Positions 43,601-54,599 of a stretch of DNA of 64,000 nt are shown piece by piece (within the stretch, counting starts at the first letter, position 1; each line of letters starts with the position of its first letter). A program made the translations under genes and the position numbers. Source of the DNA: Paracoccaceae bacterium (lineage in GTDB: Bacteria > Pseudomonadota > Alphaproteobacteria > Rhodobacterales > Rhodobacteraceae); the NCBI GenBank assembly GCA_021775315.1, contig JAJFIC010000064.1:124001-188000 (forward strand). The letters run 5' to 3'. Below the pieces are notes generated by a model, which saw only the letters and a list, made by a program, of their open reading frames with translations, did no database searches and was not told where the DNA came from.

Positions 43601-46129
43601 GTCAAACAGCGGCTTGATGCCAATAATGACCCCGCTTGGGGCAAGGTTCTTTTCGATGACCCGCTCAACCGGACGGCCTGAACCTTCGGCCACACGCACC
43701 AGTGCGCGCATTTTCAAAGGTCGTGAAACCTTGCCAACATCCGGCAGGGTCAGGCCAAATTCCACATGGCCCTTGGCGTCCGTTTCAATCTGACCACCGG
43801 TGAAATCCATCCGCGAGCCGAAATATTGGTCCTGTCGGCCAAAATGATAACCGGGATACCCGTCAAGCCCGCTGGCCAGTGTTACCCGAGTTTCCGCCTC
43901 GACCGCCAAACCGGCCCCTGGTGCTCCGTAAAGATAGCGCGCATCAAGGCTGATCATCGGCACATCGTCTGTGGTGATCGGGCCGTCCTGTAGGGCCAGA
44001 TCGAAATCAATACGCTCCGGTATCAAATCCTCGACCAGGAATTTTTGCGTTACCAAGGCTTTGGCATCAACATCCGCATGCACCCGGATATTCCACGTGC
44101 CACGCTGGGCAGCGCCCGGCAGATGCACCGCAAACACACGCCCGCCAGCGCCGGAATCATCCAGCAGTTCGCGCGTAAATTCGACGCCGTCAGGCCGGGT
44201 TACGATGGCTGTCAGCGGCAAACCGGCCAAAGCCTCGGCCTTTGTGTCGCGCGCTAATGTTGTGGCGTAAACCGTTTCGCCAACCCGATAAGCACCGCGA
44301 TCCGTGGTCAGGAAAACGTCAATCGGTGGGGGGGAAACACGGCCTTCGACGCCGCGATCTGATAGATCAAAAGCACTGTCTTTGAGGCTGAGAAAGGCAA
44401 AATCGTCGCCCCCGTCAGACACGGTAACCAAAGCAGGCTCCGCACCCGCTTGGCCCCGGATCAGACCGGGCGCAAAGGTTGCATAACCATTCGCGTCAGT
44501 CACCGCCTCGCCCAGCACAATGTTGTTGGTGGCGACAAGTTGAACCTTGGCACCGACCTTGGCCTGCGCCGAATTCAACGAGCGTACAAACACGTGCAAA
44601 CCATCGCCGCCTTTCATCGTGGACAGACCCAGATCGGTCACGATGAACCATTGCGCAGCGGCGTTGCCGTCATACGGATCGGCCCCCGGCACACGGGCGC
44701 GCAGCACATAAACGCCGGGCTTGAAATCGGCAATCGCATCACCGATTGGCAGAGCCGTGGTGACATCCTGATTGACATCACGCGACACGGCGCCGGTGCC
44801 CGACCAGACCTCTTGGCCAAGGCTGTTTGTCAGGTCCTGTTCTTCCCAGATCGCAAGCGGGTTGCTGAACAACCCCCGCTGGAACGACCGCAACAGGTTG
44901 CGTTCGCCGACCCGATGAATTTTCAGGTCCACTTCGGACAGGTTGACGGTGACAATCGGGATCGCCGCGGCCTCGCCCCTAGGCAGCACATAGGCCCGCC
45001 CGACGAAACGGGCCGACGGATCGCGGTCTTTTACGTAAACATTCAGATCCACGGATTTCAACAAAACCTCGCCACTTGCGGCAGGCAGACCGGCCCGAAA
45101 GGTAAATCGATACCGCTCGCCATGGCGAACGCCGTCGATGCAGACTTGCGTGGCGTCAGACTCCACCACCAGACCGGATTGCGGCAGGCGAACATAGTCG
45201 GAATAATTCACCCCGGCAGGTGCAAGTGGATCGGAAAACACCGCGCAAACCCGTGGCGAGGCGGCGTTGTTGTCAATCTTGTGCTCGGCAATACGAAAGC
45301 CATAAAGCGACACGACCCTATCCAGCGCCTCTTCGGTATCCAGTCGCGGCTGAATGCTTTGCGCCAGCCTGAGCGTCGGGATCGTCGACCGGTTCGAGCC
45401 ACGCTGTTCCAGACCAGCTGCCAAAATATTCAGCGCTGTCACCTGAATGCCGGGATTTTGCCCCCGCAAAAAGGAGTTTAACGCCGCAGAGGTCGCGACC
45501 CGTTGCAAATTGCGTTTATCGTTGTTGTCCTTTGGTTTGACCTCGAGCGCCAATTGCGCCATCTCAACCCAGCCATCGGCCGCATCGCTAAGGTTCAGGG
45601 CGGCGCCCATAAACTTCATCGCGCTCAACGGGTTACCGCCCGACCGCGCGTTGCGCGATGCCTCGATCAACTGGTCAGCGGTCCATTGATTGGTGATGTA
45701 GTCACGCGCCAAGCCAACGGCCTGACTGCGGGCTTCGGCCAGATAATGGGACGGCAGGAAGGCAAGGGTTTGAACCAGTGCAGCCTGCTGTTCCAGCACG
45801 TAAGATGCGGTGTCAAAAACCTGCGCTGAAGCCGCGCCCTCGAACGGGGTTTTTTCCGTAACATCGGTCTTGGGAAAACAAGCATTTGATTTGAAATTAA
45901 AGGTAAACGCCCGGCACTGCGCATCGCTGAGGCAGATTTTCTGGCAGGTTTCGAATGTGGTCGAGAAAACCGGTTGCAGGTCCGAGCCGAAAAAATCCAT
46001 GTTTTGCGTGATCGCCAGACGCCGTTCAGGAACAATGTTTTCCTGCGCAAAAACACCCGTCCCAACGCTGACGAGGCCAACAAGTGCAAGGGTTTTGACA
46101 AGACGTGTGTGTATCGCGGCAAAAATCAT
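40637..46129 (-). CDS. bacterial alpha-2-macroglobulin (YfhM type) with N-terminal PAN/Apple-like domain
   Basis: 1830 residues from the ATG at 46129 (GGAG six bases upstream). The signal peptide is LVKTLALVGLVSVGTGVFA, without a lipobox Cys, unlike E. coli YfhM. A Cys-rich PAN/Apple-like module follows (FETCQKICLSDAQCRAFTFNFKSNACFPK). Then come MG domains including VFLTTDRGAYRVGETVYATTLARD. The thioester motif YPYGCSEQITSKALPLLYF is intact, with Cys1381. An alpha-alpha toroid and receptor-binding-like domain end the protein. By family it traps invading proteases in the periplasm while PBP1C repairs the wall. Confidence 0.95.
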   Translation of the reverse strand: MIFAAIHTRLVKTLALVGLVSVGTGVFAQENIVPERRLAITQNMDFFGSDLQPVFSTTFETCQKICLSDAQCRAFTFNFKSNACFPKTDVTEKTPFEGAASAQVFDTASYVLEQQAALVQTLAFLPSHYLAEARSQAVGLARDYITNQWTADQLIEASRNARSGGNPLSAMKFMGAALNLSDAADGWVEMAQLALEVKPKDNNDKRNLQRVATSAALNSFLRGQNPGIQVTALNILAAGLEQRGSNRSTIPTLRLAQSIQPRLDTEEALDRVVSLYGFRIAEHKIDNNAASPRVCAVFSDPLAPAGVNYSDYVRLPQSGLVVESDATQVCIDGVRHGERYRFTFRAGLPAASGEVLLKSVDLNVYVKDRDPSARFVGRAYVLPRGEAAAIPIVTVNLSEVDLKIHRVGERNLLRSFQRGLFSNPLAIWEEQDLTNSLGQEVWSGTGAVSRDVNQDVTTALPIGDAIADFKPGVYVLRARVPGADPYDGNAAAQWFIVTDLGLSTMKGGDGLHVFVRSLNSAQAKVGAKVQLVATNNIVLGEAVTDANGYATFAPGLIRGQAGAEPALVTVSDGGDDFAFLSLKDSAFDLSDRGVEGRVSPPPIDVFLTTDRGAYRVGETVYATTLARDTKAEALAGLPLTAIVTRPDGVEFTRELLDDSGAGGRVFAVHLPGAAQRGTWNIRVHADVDAKALVTQKFLVEDLIPERIDFDLALQDGPITTDDVPMISLDARYLYGAPGAGLAVEAETRVTLASGLDGYPGYHFGRQDQYFGSRMDFTGGQIETDAKGHVEFGLTLPDVGKVSRPLKMRALVRVAEGSGRPVERVIEKNLAPSGVIIGIKPLFDDVVTEGGTAGFSVLAVGPDLEKRALPKVGWTLNRLRTRYQWYENYGNWNYEAVTTRTRVASGEVALGTQGPAGLEAAVEWGSYELKLETLDGEYLSASHEFYAGWYAPATSSNTPDTLEIGLDKDVYRIGETAQLRLVPRYAGTALVTVVSNHLIAMKTVAVTEGENLIDLGVTEEWGAGAYVTASVIRPMNVAKGHNPARAIGLNWASVDPGLHRLSAEFLTADEVGPRSTMTATLKVGGVKPGDTAYVTIAAVDLGILNLTGFKSPDPDGHYFGQRKLGMEIRDVYGRLIDGMQGDPGQLRSGGDGPLADRLQSPPPTEDLVSFFSGPLTVDENGQVSAEFDLPAFNGTIRLMAVVWSETGVGQASKDVLVRDPVVLTASLPRFLAPYDESRILLELAHAKGPTGKVGITVTASDGLFLDTAQIPRSVTLDALQKITLELPIVAPASGTPEIRVTLSTPDGQQLSKTLLLPIRANDPEIARTSQVELADGATFTLNKDVFAGFLPGTGHATLAVGPIARFDAPGLLSALDRYPYGCSEQITSKALPLLYFDQVATSMGLSERKNVTQRVDQAIAEVLSNQSSNGAFGLWRPGTGDLWLDSYVSDFLSRARSKGFVVPAQAFRLAMDNLRNRINYAQDFENGGEDIAYALMVLAREGAANIGDLRYYADTKADQLATPLALAQLGAALASYGDQTRADAMFRKAGARLDTLNGQPEEQLWRVDYGSHLRDTAAVLTLAVEAGTEVLDQRALALRLTPQSMGGRARSTQENMWSLMAANALIEDTPADAFLINGQPANGPVVQVLDAQTSVDREVAVLNQSGKSTTTVLTSYGIPAEPEPAGGNGYFIDRFYFTMDGKPVSPSKIALNERLVVVLKITPQRYSEARLIVNDPLPAGLEIDNPNLLKSGDVKALDWLKLGVVPQHTEFRSERFVAAVDWSNKDAFQLAYIVRAISPGRFHHPAASVEDMYRPEYRARTGVGVVEVSSD

Positions 46130-46304
46130 AACCGACTCCAATAATTGAATAAACGCATCGGAATGCTGGCACAGATCGACCGGTGTTTGCAACTTTTGCA
46201 CGGCTGGATCGCGAAAATAGGAATTTTTTCGCCGCTGTTAAACACTGACTAAGGAATTCAGGTCACCTTGGCCAAAATAGCTGAGTGCAAACAATGGGGT
46301 AATC

Positions 46305-46846
46305 ATGCGTGGACTGGTGTTTACCGAGTTTCTGGTTTTCGTGGAAACCACGGCTGGCCCGGACATGGTCGAAACGATGCTGGACAGCTGTGATTTGCCC
46401 TCGGGCGGGGCGTATACGGCGGTTGGCACCTATGACCACCATGAAATCCTGAACATGCTGGCGTTTTTGAACACCGCCACCGGGCAGGCCGTATCGGAAA
46501 TGGTCACCGCCTTTGGCTATCATTTGTTCGGCCAGCTTATCATCCATCACGGCGAACTTGTGAAAACCGGGGTTGGGTTGCTCGATTTTCTGGAAGGGAT
46601 CGAAACCCATATCCACCGCGAAGTGCGAAAACTGTACCCGGACGCGGAATTACCGTTTTTTGAGGCTATACGCCCGGACAAGGATCACCTGACGTTGAAT
46701 TACCACTCGGCCCGGCCATTTGCTGACCTCGCCCACGGCATGCTGTCTGGTGCGGTCGCCCATTTCAACGGCAAGGCGCAGATAGTGCGCAATTCCGTGG
46801 CGACACAAACCGGATACGCGGCGCAATTCAACATCGCGCTGACCCC

Positions 46847-46850
<4 letters not shown>
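46305..46850 (+). CDS. H-NOX heme nitric-oxide-binding sensor protein
   Basis: 181 residues. The signature is MRGLVFTEFLVFVE, then SGGAYTAVGTYDH, the heme-ligand His at position 102 in GIETHIHREVRKLYPDAELP, and the YxSxR heme-propionate motif Y133-H-S-A-R137. No Tyr occurs at the distal O2-stabilising position (region 138-144 is PFADLAH), so it probably binds NO and excludes O2. The stop overlaps the hybrid kinase start, so it should act as that kinase's sensor. A near-CtrA box (TTAA-N7-CTAA) lies at 46238-46252. Confidence 0.93.
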
Positions 46851-49069
<2,219 letters not shown>

Positions 49070-49166
49070 AACTTTGAGCGGTTTGGGTTTGCTGCCCGGC
49101 ATGTCGAAACGCCCGGTAAATTGCGTGGCCCGGTTTGGCGACGACGCCAATGCCCAAAGCGCGCTG

Positions 49167-49676
49167 TTAATTAACTGACTTGCGTGATCCGATAACCCCA
49201 GCGCAGCGGATCGGGATCGACAGGGTCAGGCGGTTGGTTTCGCCTATCCGTTGATAGTGGATGTTATCTGACAGGCTGCGGATCAGCATCCAGCCAAAAC
49301 CACCCTCGGGCAGACGGTCGCGCCCGATTGTCGGGTCGGTCACGCGCCCCATTGGTGGCTGGGCATTTGGCATCGGTTTTCCCGGATCGCAAATCTGGCA
49401 GTTCAACCTGCTAGGCGTTCTTTTCAGATCCAGACCCACCATGTTTTCATCCGTGCCAGCACATGCATGTTCAACGATGTTGTTCAACGCCTCGGCCAGA
49501 ACCAGTTCGACCTTACCGATGTCGTCAATGAACACCCCCATCGACACCAGCAACCGGCGCAACAGAATCATCGAGTGACGCACGTCGCTGTTGGTTGCCG
49601 GAAACCGCAACGCGATCGCGTTGGTCGCGCTTTGCGGGGTCACCCCCTGCATTATCGGGCCCAAATCGTCTGGCAA
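49167..49676 (-). CDS. anti-sigma factor/serine kinase of a partner switch (RbaW-like)
   Basis: 169 residues. The start is TTG at 49676, two bases from the STAS gene stop; an ATG at 49652 would shorten it by eight. HATPase_c features: VELVLAEALNNIVEHAC (N box), CQICDPGKPMP (G1), and EGGFGWMLIRSLSD (G2). RsbW/RbaW proteins bind a sigma factor and phosphorylate the STAS partner. Arrangement and domains match the Rhodobacter capsulatus rbaV-rbaW pair, which affects gene-transfer-agent production and stationary survival. The target sigma factor is not in the window. Confidence 0.85.
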   Translation of the reverse strand: MPDDLGPIMQGVTPQSATNAIALRFPATNSDVRHSMILLRRLLVSMGVFIDDIGKVELVLAEALNNIVEHACAGTDENMVGLDLKRTPSRLNCQICDPGKPMPNAQPPMGRVTDPTIGRDRLPEGGFGWMLIRSLSDNIHYQRIGETNRLTLSIPIRCAGVIGSRKSVN

Positions 49677-49678
49677 GC

Positions 49679-50041
49679 TCAGCGGGCCTCCGCCCGGTTT
49701 GCGGGCGCAGCACCACTGCCGAGCGCAGTTTCAACGCTGTCATAGATTGTAAACACCGAATCCATGCGGGTCAGTTTGAACACCCGATCCACGGTCGGTG
49801 TCTGTCCGGCAATGTCAAACCGACGATCCGGCCCCAGAAACTTGTAAACGGCGACAACCGCGCCCAGCCCGCTGCTGTCCATGAACTGAACGTTCGACAT
49901 ATCCAGCACGTAGCGCGCGGTGTTGTCGTCGGCGAGGTCACGAAATCGGTCCTTGAACTGCACCGCGATCACCGCGTCCAGCCTTTCGTTCAGGCAGCGT
50001 ATCACCGCCGTGTCGTCAAAATCTTCGCGTATCAATTCCAT
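49679..50041 (-). CDS. STAS-domain anti-anti-sigma factor (RbaV-like)
   Basis: 120 residues from the ATG at 50041 (GGGGA ribosome site); the open frame upstream is not conserved. STAS core: ELIREDFDDTAVIRCLNERLDA, YVLDMSNVQFMDSSGLGAVVAVYK with the phosphorylatable Ser of DSSG, and FDIAGQTPTVDRVFKLTRMD. It frees the sigma factor by binding the kinase encoded immediately downstream when unphosphorylated. Confidence 0.88.
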   Translation of the reverse strand: MELIREDFDDTAVIRCLNERLDAVIAVQFKDRFRDLADDNTARYVLDMSNVQFMDSSGLGAVVAVYKFLGPDRRFDIAGQTPTVDRVFKLTRMDSVFTIYDSVETALGSGAAPANRAEAR

Positions 50042-50197
50042 AGCATTCCCCGGCTTTTTCCTGGCCTGAGGTTCGGTCAAAAACCTTAAGCAATCCCTGC
50101 CAGTCGCACGGTAAATAGCGACAAATGTGCACATCACTTGCGCGGCGGTTTGCAAAAATGATACCGCAGAGCGGACCGACAGAAACAGGTGCGCCCT

Positions 50198-50653
50198 ATG
50201 CAAGTTGACTATGACGAACTGAAAACGCGGCTTGTGGCGCTGTGTGCGGGTGAAAACGACGCCGTCGCGCTGATGGCCAGTGTGGCTTGCGAGGTGTTTC
50301 ATGCTGATGCGCGGTTTGATTGGGTCGGATTTTACCGCAATGTTGGCGAGCGGACGTTAAAGATCGGGCCGTATCAGGGTGGCCACGGCTGTTTGACGAT
50401 CCTGTTTGACAAAGGCGTGTGCGGGGCCGCAGCCACCAGTGGGCAAACCCAGCTTGTACCAGATGTCGAGGCTTTTGCCGGTCATATCGCCTGTGCCTCA
50501 ACCACGCGGTCGGAAATTGTTGTGCCGGTTTTCAACGCTGCGGGCGAGCTGTTGTCGGTATTTGATATCGACAGCGATCAACCGGATGCGTTTGATGCTG
50601 ACGATCAGGTCGGGCTAGAGGCGTTGATGCAGGCGGTTTTCGGCGCGCTTTAG
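50198..50653 (+). CDS. free methionine-(R)-sulfoxide reductase (GAF domain)
   Basis: 151 residues from the ATG at 50198; a GTG at 50189 is possible. A GAF fold with WVGFYRNVGERTLKIGPYQG, KGVCGAAATSGQTQLVPDVEAFAGHIACASTTRSEIVVPV: the Cys in GVCG and HIAC match the catalytic Cys pair of fRMsr (MsrC). It reduces free Met-R-O with thioredoxin. Tail-to-tail overlap of four bases with the VOC gene on the other strand. Confidence 0.92.
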   Translation: MQVDYDELKTRLVALCAGENDAVALMASVACEVFHADARFDWVGFYRNVGERTLKIGPYQGGHGCLTILFDKGVCGAAATSGQTQLVPDVEAFAGHIACASTTRSEIVVPVFNAAGELLSVFDIDSDQPDAFDADDQVGLEALMQAVFGAL

Positions 50654-51096
50654 TCGTTGATTTCCGCGTCGGTCAGCGGGCGGCTGGGCACCCAGGCATA
50701 GCCGTCTTCGCACAGGATATAAGCCTCGCGCAGGCCATGCGGTTTGTTGGCCGGATGTTGCAGCACGCTGGCATCATATGTGTGATTGATCGCGGCCTTT
50801 ACCGCTTTGTCCGGGTCGCTGTCGTATAGCCTGATCTCAAGACCGCCACCGCGCGCGCCAGCCTCAGGCACCAGACCAAGCAGCGGGTTTGAATGATAGG
50901 TCGCGTCGCTGTGCAATTGGAAAACCTGATCGCCATAGGTCAGGATGGCGAAATCTGCGGTCACCTGATGCGCCTGCATGGCAAAAACGTCGCGCAGAAA
51001 GTCCGCCAGCCGGACCACGTCGCTGACCAGCAGGTTCAGACCGATGCCTTTGAGCGAGCGACCGAAATCCACGGCATTTACTTTTTCGTAATCCAT
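50650..51096 (-). CDS. VOC family (glyoxalase-like) protein
   Basis: 148 residues from the ATG at 51096 with AGGAAG nine bases upstream. SLKGIGLNLLVSDVVRLADFLRDVFAM begins the first module; FQLHSDATYHSNPLLGLVP and GLEIRLYDSDPDKAVKAA follow, ending REAYILCEDGYAWVP. His in FQLHSD and Glu in GLEIR could be metal ligands. Substrate unknown. It is divergent from adenine deaminase. The leader holds a triplicated 11-base unit that repeats the ribosome site. Confidence 0.82.
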   Translation of the reverse strand: MDYEKVNAVDFGRSLKGIGLNLLVSDVVRLADFLRDVFAMQAHQVTADFAILTYGDQVFQLHSDATYHSNPLLGLVPEAGARGGGLEIRLYDSDPDKAVKAAINHTYDASVLQHPANKPHGLREAYILCEDGYAWVPSRPLTDAEIND

Positions 51097-51101
51097 TTGC
51101 G

Positions 51102-51133
51102 TGCTTCCTGTCTGCTTCCTGTCTGCTTCCCTG
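51102..51133. repeat. 11-base tandem repeat in the VOC gene leader
   Basis: TGCTTCCTGTC occurs twice exactly and a third time as TGCTTCCCTGT. On the minus strand each unit supplies GGAAG, so the VOC gene has up to three stacked ribosome-site-like sequences. Slippage could change copy number. Confidence 0.7.
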
Positions 51134-51187
51134 TGGTAACGTCCAATGCAGACTTGTACAGACATTTCAACCGTGTCAATCTTGGCC

Positions 51188-53008
51188 ATGAGTATTCAAA
51201 AACAAATCCCGCTAAAAACCTGGCCTCAGGCCGCCCCCGTACTGGTCTCCGTTGCCGCTGGTCGCGCCCCGGCTGATATGGTGATTACCAATTGCCAATG
51301 GGTCAATGTCCACAGCCGCGAAGTTCTGCCGGACAGTCAGATCGCCATTGCCGAAGGGCGGTTTGCCTATTGCGGGTCGGATGCCAGCCATTGCATCGGC
51401 CCTGAAACCGAAATCATTGATGCCAAGGGCCAGTTCGCTGTGCCCGGCCTGTGCGACGCCCATATGCATATCGAAAGCGGTATGCTGACGCCGGGCCAGT
51501 TTGCCCGCGCGGTGATCCCGCATGGCACCACGACCATGTTCACCGACCCGCATGAAATCGCCAATGTGCTTGGGCTTTATGGTGTGCGCCTGATGCATGA
51601 CGATGCCGCGATACAGCCGGTTAATATCTTCACCCAGATGCCATCCTGTGCGCCCTCGGCCCCCGGATTGGAAAACACTGGCCATGAACTCGGCCCTGAG
51701 GACGTGGCCGAGGCGATGGAGTGGCCCGGGATCATCGGGCTGGGCGAAATGATGAATTTTCCCGGTGTGATTAACGGCGACGAAAAGATGCTGGCCGAAA
51801 TTGCGGCGACGCAAAATGCGGGCAAAACCGTGGGCGGCCATTATGCCAGCCCCGATCTTGGCCCTGCTTTTTCGGCCTATGTGGCCGGTGGTCCGGCGGA
51901 TGACCACGAAGGCACCTGCGAGGCGGATGCGATTGCGCGGGTGCGTCAGGGGATGCGTTCAATGATGCGGCTGGGATCGGCCTGGTATGACGTTGAAAGC
52001 CAGATAACCGCGATCACCGAAAAGGGCTTGGATTCGCGCAACTTTATTCTGTGCACGGATGATTGCCATTCCGGCACATTGGTCAACGAAGGTCATATGA
52101 ACCGGGTTGTGCGCCACGCAATCGCCTGTGGCTGTCCGCCGTTGGTTGCGCTGCAAATGGCGACGATCAACACCGCAACGCATTTCGGTCTGGAACGCGA
52201 GCTTGGTTCAATCACGCCGGGGCGACGGGCCGATGTGATCCTGACGGATGATCTGTCCAGCCTGCCGATAAACCGCGTCATCGCGCGCGGCAAAACGCTG
52301 GCTATGGATGGTGTTTTATTGGTGGAGCAGGACAGTTTTGACTGGCCCGATGATGTGCGCCACACGGTGAAGCTGGGCAAACATCTGGCGGCGGCGGATT
52401 TTGAGATCGAAGCACCGACGGGGGCGAATACTGCGCGGGTCAAGGTCATTGGCGTGGTGGAAAATCAAGCCCCGACCAAAGCATTGAAGGCGGAACTTGA
52501 GGTGCGCGACGGGTTGGTTGAAGGCGATCAGGCCAAAGATGTCTGCCAAATTGCGCTGGTCGAGCGTCACCGCGCCACTGGTGGTGTGACCAATGCGTTT
52601 GTTTCGGGCTTTGAATACAAGGGCGATTGTGCGGTTGCGTCAACCGTGGCGCATGACAGCCATCATATGATTGTGGTTGGTACATCGCGTGCTGATATGG
52701 CGTTGGCGGCGAACCGTCTGGCCGAGGTTGGCGGCGGTGTTTGTGTGTTCAAGGACGGCCGCGAACTGGCGCTTGTGCGCCTGCCCATCGCGGGCTTGAT
52801 GTCGGATGCCCCTGCCGAACAGGTGGCGGCGGATGCCGACCGCATGGTGGCCGCGATGGCCGAATGCGGGGCCACGATCAATAACGGGTATATGCAACAT
52901 TCGCTGCTGGCGCTTGTTGTTATACCTGCGCTCAGAATTTCCGATGTTGGCCTGATCGACGTGACCACGTTTGAACGTGTCAGCCTGTTTGACGAGGTAG
53001 ACCTATGA
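51188..53008 (+). CDS. ade: adenine deaminase
   Basis: 606 residues from the ATG at 51188; a longer frame starts within the divergent promoter. Amidohydrolase motifs: GQFAVPGLCDAHMHIESGML (metal HxH), PHGTTTMFTDPHEIANVLG, GPADDHEG, and LCTDDCHSGTLVNEGHMNRV. The C-terminal small domain ends KDGRELALVRLPIAGLMSD. It converts adenine to hypoxanthine and ammonia using a metal centre. The stop overlaps the start of AMP nucleosidase (ATGA), which produces adenine, so the two act in sequence. Confidence 0.95.
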   Translation: MSIQKQIPLKTWPQAAPVLVSVAAGRAPADMVITNCQWVNVHSREVLPDSQIAIAEGRFAYCGSDASHCIGPETEIIDAKGQFAVPGLCDAHMHIESGMLTPGQFARAVIPHGTTTMFTDPHEIANVLGLYGVRLMHDDAAIQPVNIFTQMPSCAPSAPGLENTGHELGPEDVAEAMEWPGIIGLGEMMNFPGVINGDEKMLAEIAATQNAGKTVGGHYASPDLGPAFSAYVAGGPADDHEGTCEADAIARVRQGMRSMMRLGSAWYDVESQITAITEKGLDSRNFILCTDDCHSGTLVNEGHMNRVVRHAIACGCPPLVALQMATINTATHFGLERELGSITPGRRADVILTDDLSSLPINRVIARGKTLAMDGVLLVEQDSFDWPDDVRHTVKLGKHLAAADFEIEAPTGANTARVKVIGVVENQAPTKALKAELEVRDGLVEGDQAKDVCQIALVERHRATGGVTNAFVSGFEYKGDCAVASTVAHDSHHMIVVGTSRADMALAANRLAEVGGGVCVFKDGRELALVRLPIAGLMSDAPAEQVAADADRMVAAMAECGATINNGYMQHSLLALVVIPALRISDVGLIDVTTFERVSLFDEVDL

Positions 53009-54486
53009 GCCACGATGACCCCACCCTGCCTTTGGTCGTGCCACCTGCATGGACGGCCGAGGAAATGCACACACCCGAAGAGGCGGTTGAACGCCTGACG
53101 ATGCTGTACCGCGAAGCGACCGATTTTCTGACCGCGCGGCTGAAAGCGGTGCTTGACGGGGGCAAACCGGAAGCGCGGTATCGGGCTTATTATCCTGAGA
53201 TTTGCATCACGACGACCTCGTTCGCGCAGGTCGACAGCCGCCTGTCCTTTGGACATGTGGCGGAACCGGGCACCTATTCCACCACAATCACCCGGCCTGA
53301 TCTGTTTCACGATTATCTGCTGCAACAAATCAGCCTGTTGATGGAAAACCACAAAGTGCCGGTCACTATCGGCCCCAGCACCACGCCGATCCCGGTGCAT
53401 TTTGCCTTGCAGGACGACGCTGATGTGGCCCCGTCAAATGGCGAGGCGCAGGATTTTCCGCTGCGCGATATTTTTGATGTGCCGGACCTGTCGACGACCA
53501 ATGATGAAATCGTTAACGGCTTTCGGACCAAAACCGAAAACGGCGTCGGCCCGTTGGCGCCTTTCACTGCCCAGCGGGTGGATTATTCGCTGAAACGGCT
53601 GGCGCATTATACGGCAACCGCGGCTGAACATTTTCAGAACCATATTCTGTTCACAAACTACAAATTCTATGTTGATGAGTTCGCCCGACTGGCCGAGGTT
53701 GCGCTGGCCGACCCAAGCTCGGGCTACACCGAATTTGTGTCGCCCGGAAACGTGATCACGCAAGCAGGTGACAAGGTTGCAGAGGTCAGCCTGACGCCGC
53801 AAATGCCTGCCTTTCACCTTAAGCGCGAAGATGGCAGCGGCATCACGCTGGTCAATATCGGTGTCGGCCCGTCAAATGCGAAAACCGCAACCGACCACAT
53901 CGCCGTTTTGCGCCCGCATGCTTGGCTGATGCTGGGCCATTGCGCGGGCCTTAGGAACTCGCAAAGCCTTGGCGATTTTGTTCTGGCGCATGCCTATCTG
54001 CGCGAAGACCACGTGCTGGACGATGACTTGCCGGTCTGGGTGCCGGTACCGGCGCTGGCGGAAATCCAGATCGCGTTGGAACAGGCCGTGGCCGAGATCA
54101 CGCAATATTCCGGCTATGATCTGAAACGCATCATGCGGACAGGCACGGTTGCCACCATTGACAACCGCAACTGGGAATTGCGCGACCAGTCCGGCCCGGT
54201 GCAGCGCCTGTCGCAATCGCGCGCTATTGCGCTCGACATGGAAAGCGCGACCATCGCGGCCAATGGATTTCGGTTTCGCGTCCCTTATGGCACGCTGTTA
54301 TGCGTGTCTGACAAACCCCTGCATGGCGAGTTGAAACTGCCCGGCATGGCGACCGAGTTTTACAGCACGCAGGTCACGAGGCATCTGAAAATCGGGATTC
54401 GGGCAATGGAATCCCTGCGCGATATGCCGCTGGAAAGGTTGCATTCAAGGAAACTTCGCAGCTTTGAAGAGAGCGCGTTTTTGTAA
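53005..54486 (+). CDS. amn: AMP nucleosidase
   Basis: 493 residues, the Amn length. The N-terminal regulatory domain includes EEAVERLTMLYREATDFLTARLKAVLDGG and YYPEICITTTSFAQVDSRLSFGHV. The C-terminal phosphorylase fold has NIGVGPSNAKTATDHIAVLRPHAWLMLGHCAGLR and ALDMESATIAANGFRFRVPYGTLLCVSDKPLHGE with the catalytic Asp. It hydrolyses AMP to adenine and ribose 5-phosphate. Coupled to adenine deaminase upstream, it drains AMP towards hypoxanthine. Confidence 0.95.
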   Translation: MSHDDPTLPLVVPPAWTAEEMHTPEEAVERLTMLYREATDFLTARLKAVLDGGKPEARYRAYYPEICITTTSFAQVDSRLSFGHVAEPGTYSTTITRPDLFHDYLLQQISLLMENHKVPVTIGPSTTPIPVHFALQDDADVAPSNGEAQDFPLRDIFDVPDLSTTNDEIVNGFRTKTENGVGPLAPFTAQRVDYSLKRLAHYTATAAEHFQNHILFTNYKFYVDEFARLAEVALADPSSGYTEFVSPGNVITQAGDKVAEVSLTPQMPAFHLKREDGSGITLVNIGVGPSNAKTATDHIAVLRPHAWLMLGHCAGLRNSQSLGDFVLAHAYLREDHVLDDDLPVWVPVPALAEIQIALEQAVAEITQYSGYDLKRIMRTGTVATIDNRNWELRDQSGPVQRLSQSRAIALDMESATIAANGFRFRVPYGTLLCVSDKPLHGELKLPGMATEFYSTQVTRHLKIGIRAMESLRDMPLERLHSRKLRSFEESAFL

Positions 54487-54599
54487 TCCGGGCCTATTCC
54501 GGCTGAAATCCGCGCAAAATATGCAAAATATCGCATTTATCTACATACAAATGATTGAGTTACCCCGCTCTATCTAGTTAAATGCGCGCAATACGCCTC

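Noticed and set aside
46184-46200. TTTGCAAC half-site resembling the MarR operator, upstream of the alpha-2-macroglobulin gene
   Set aside because: The other arm is missing, so it is probably chance.
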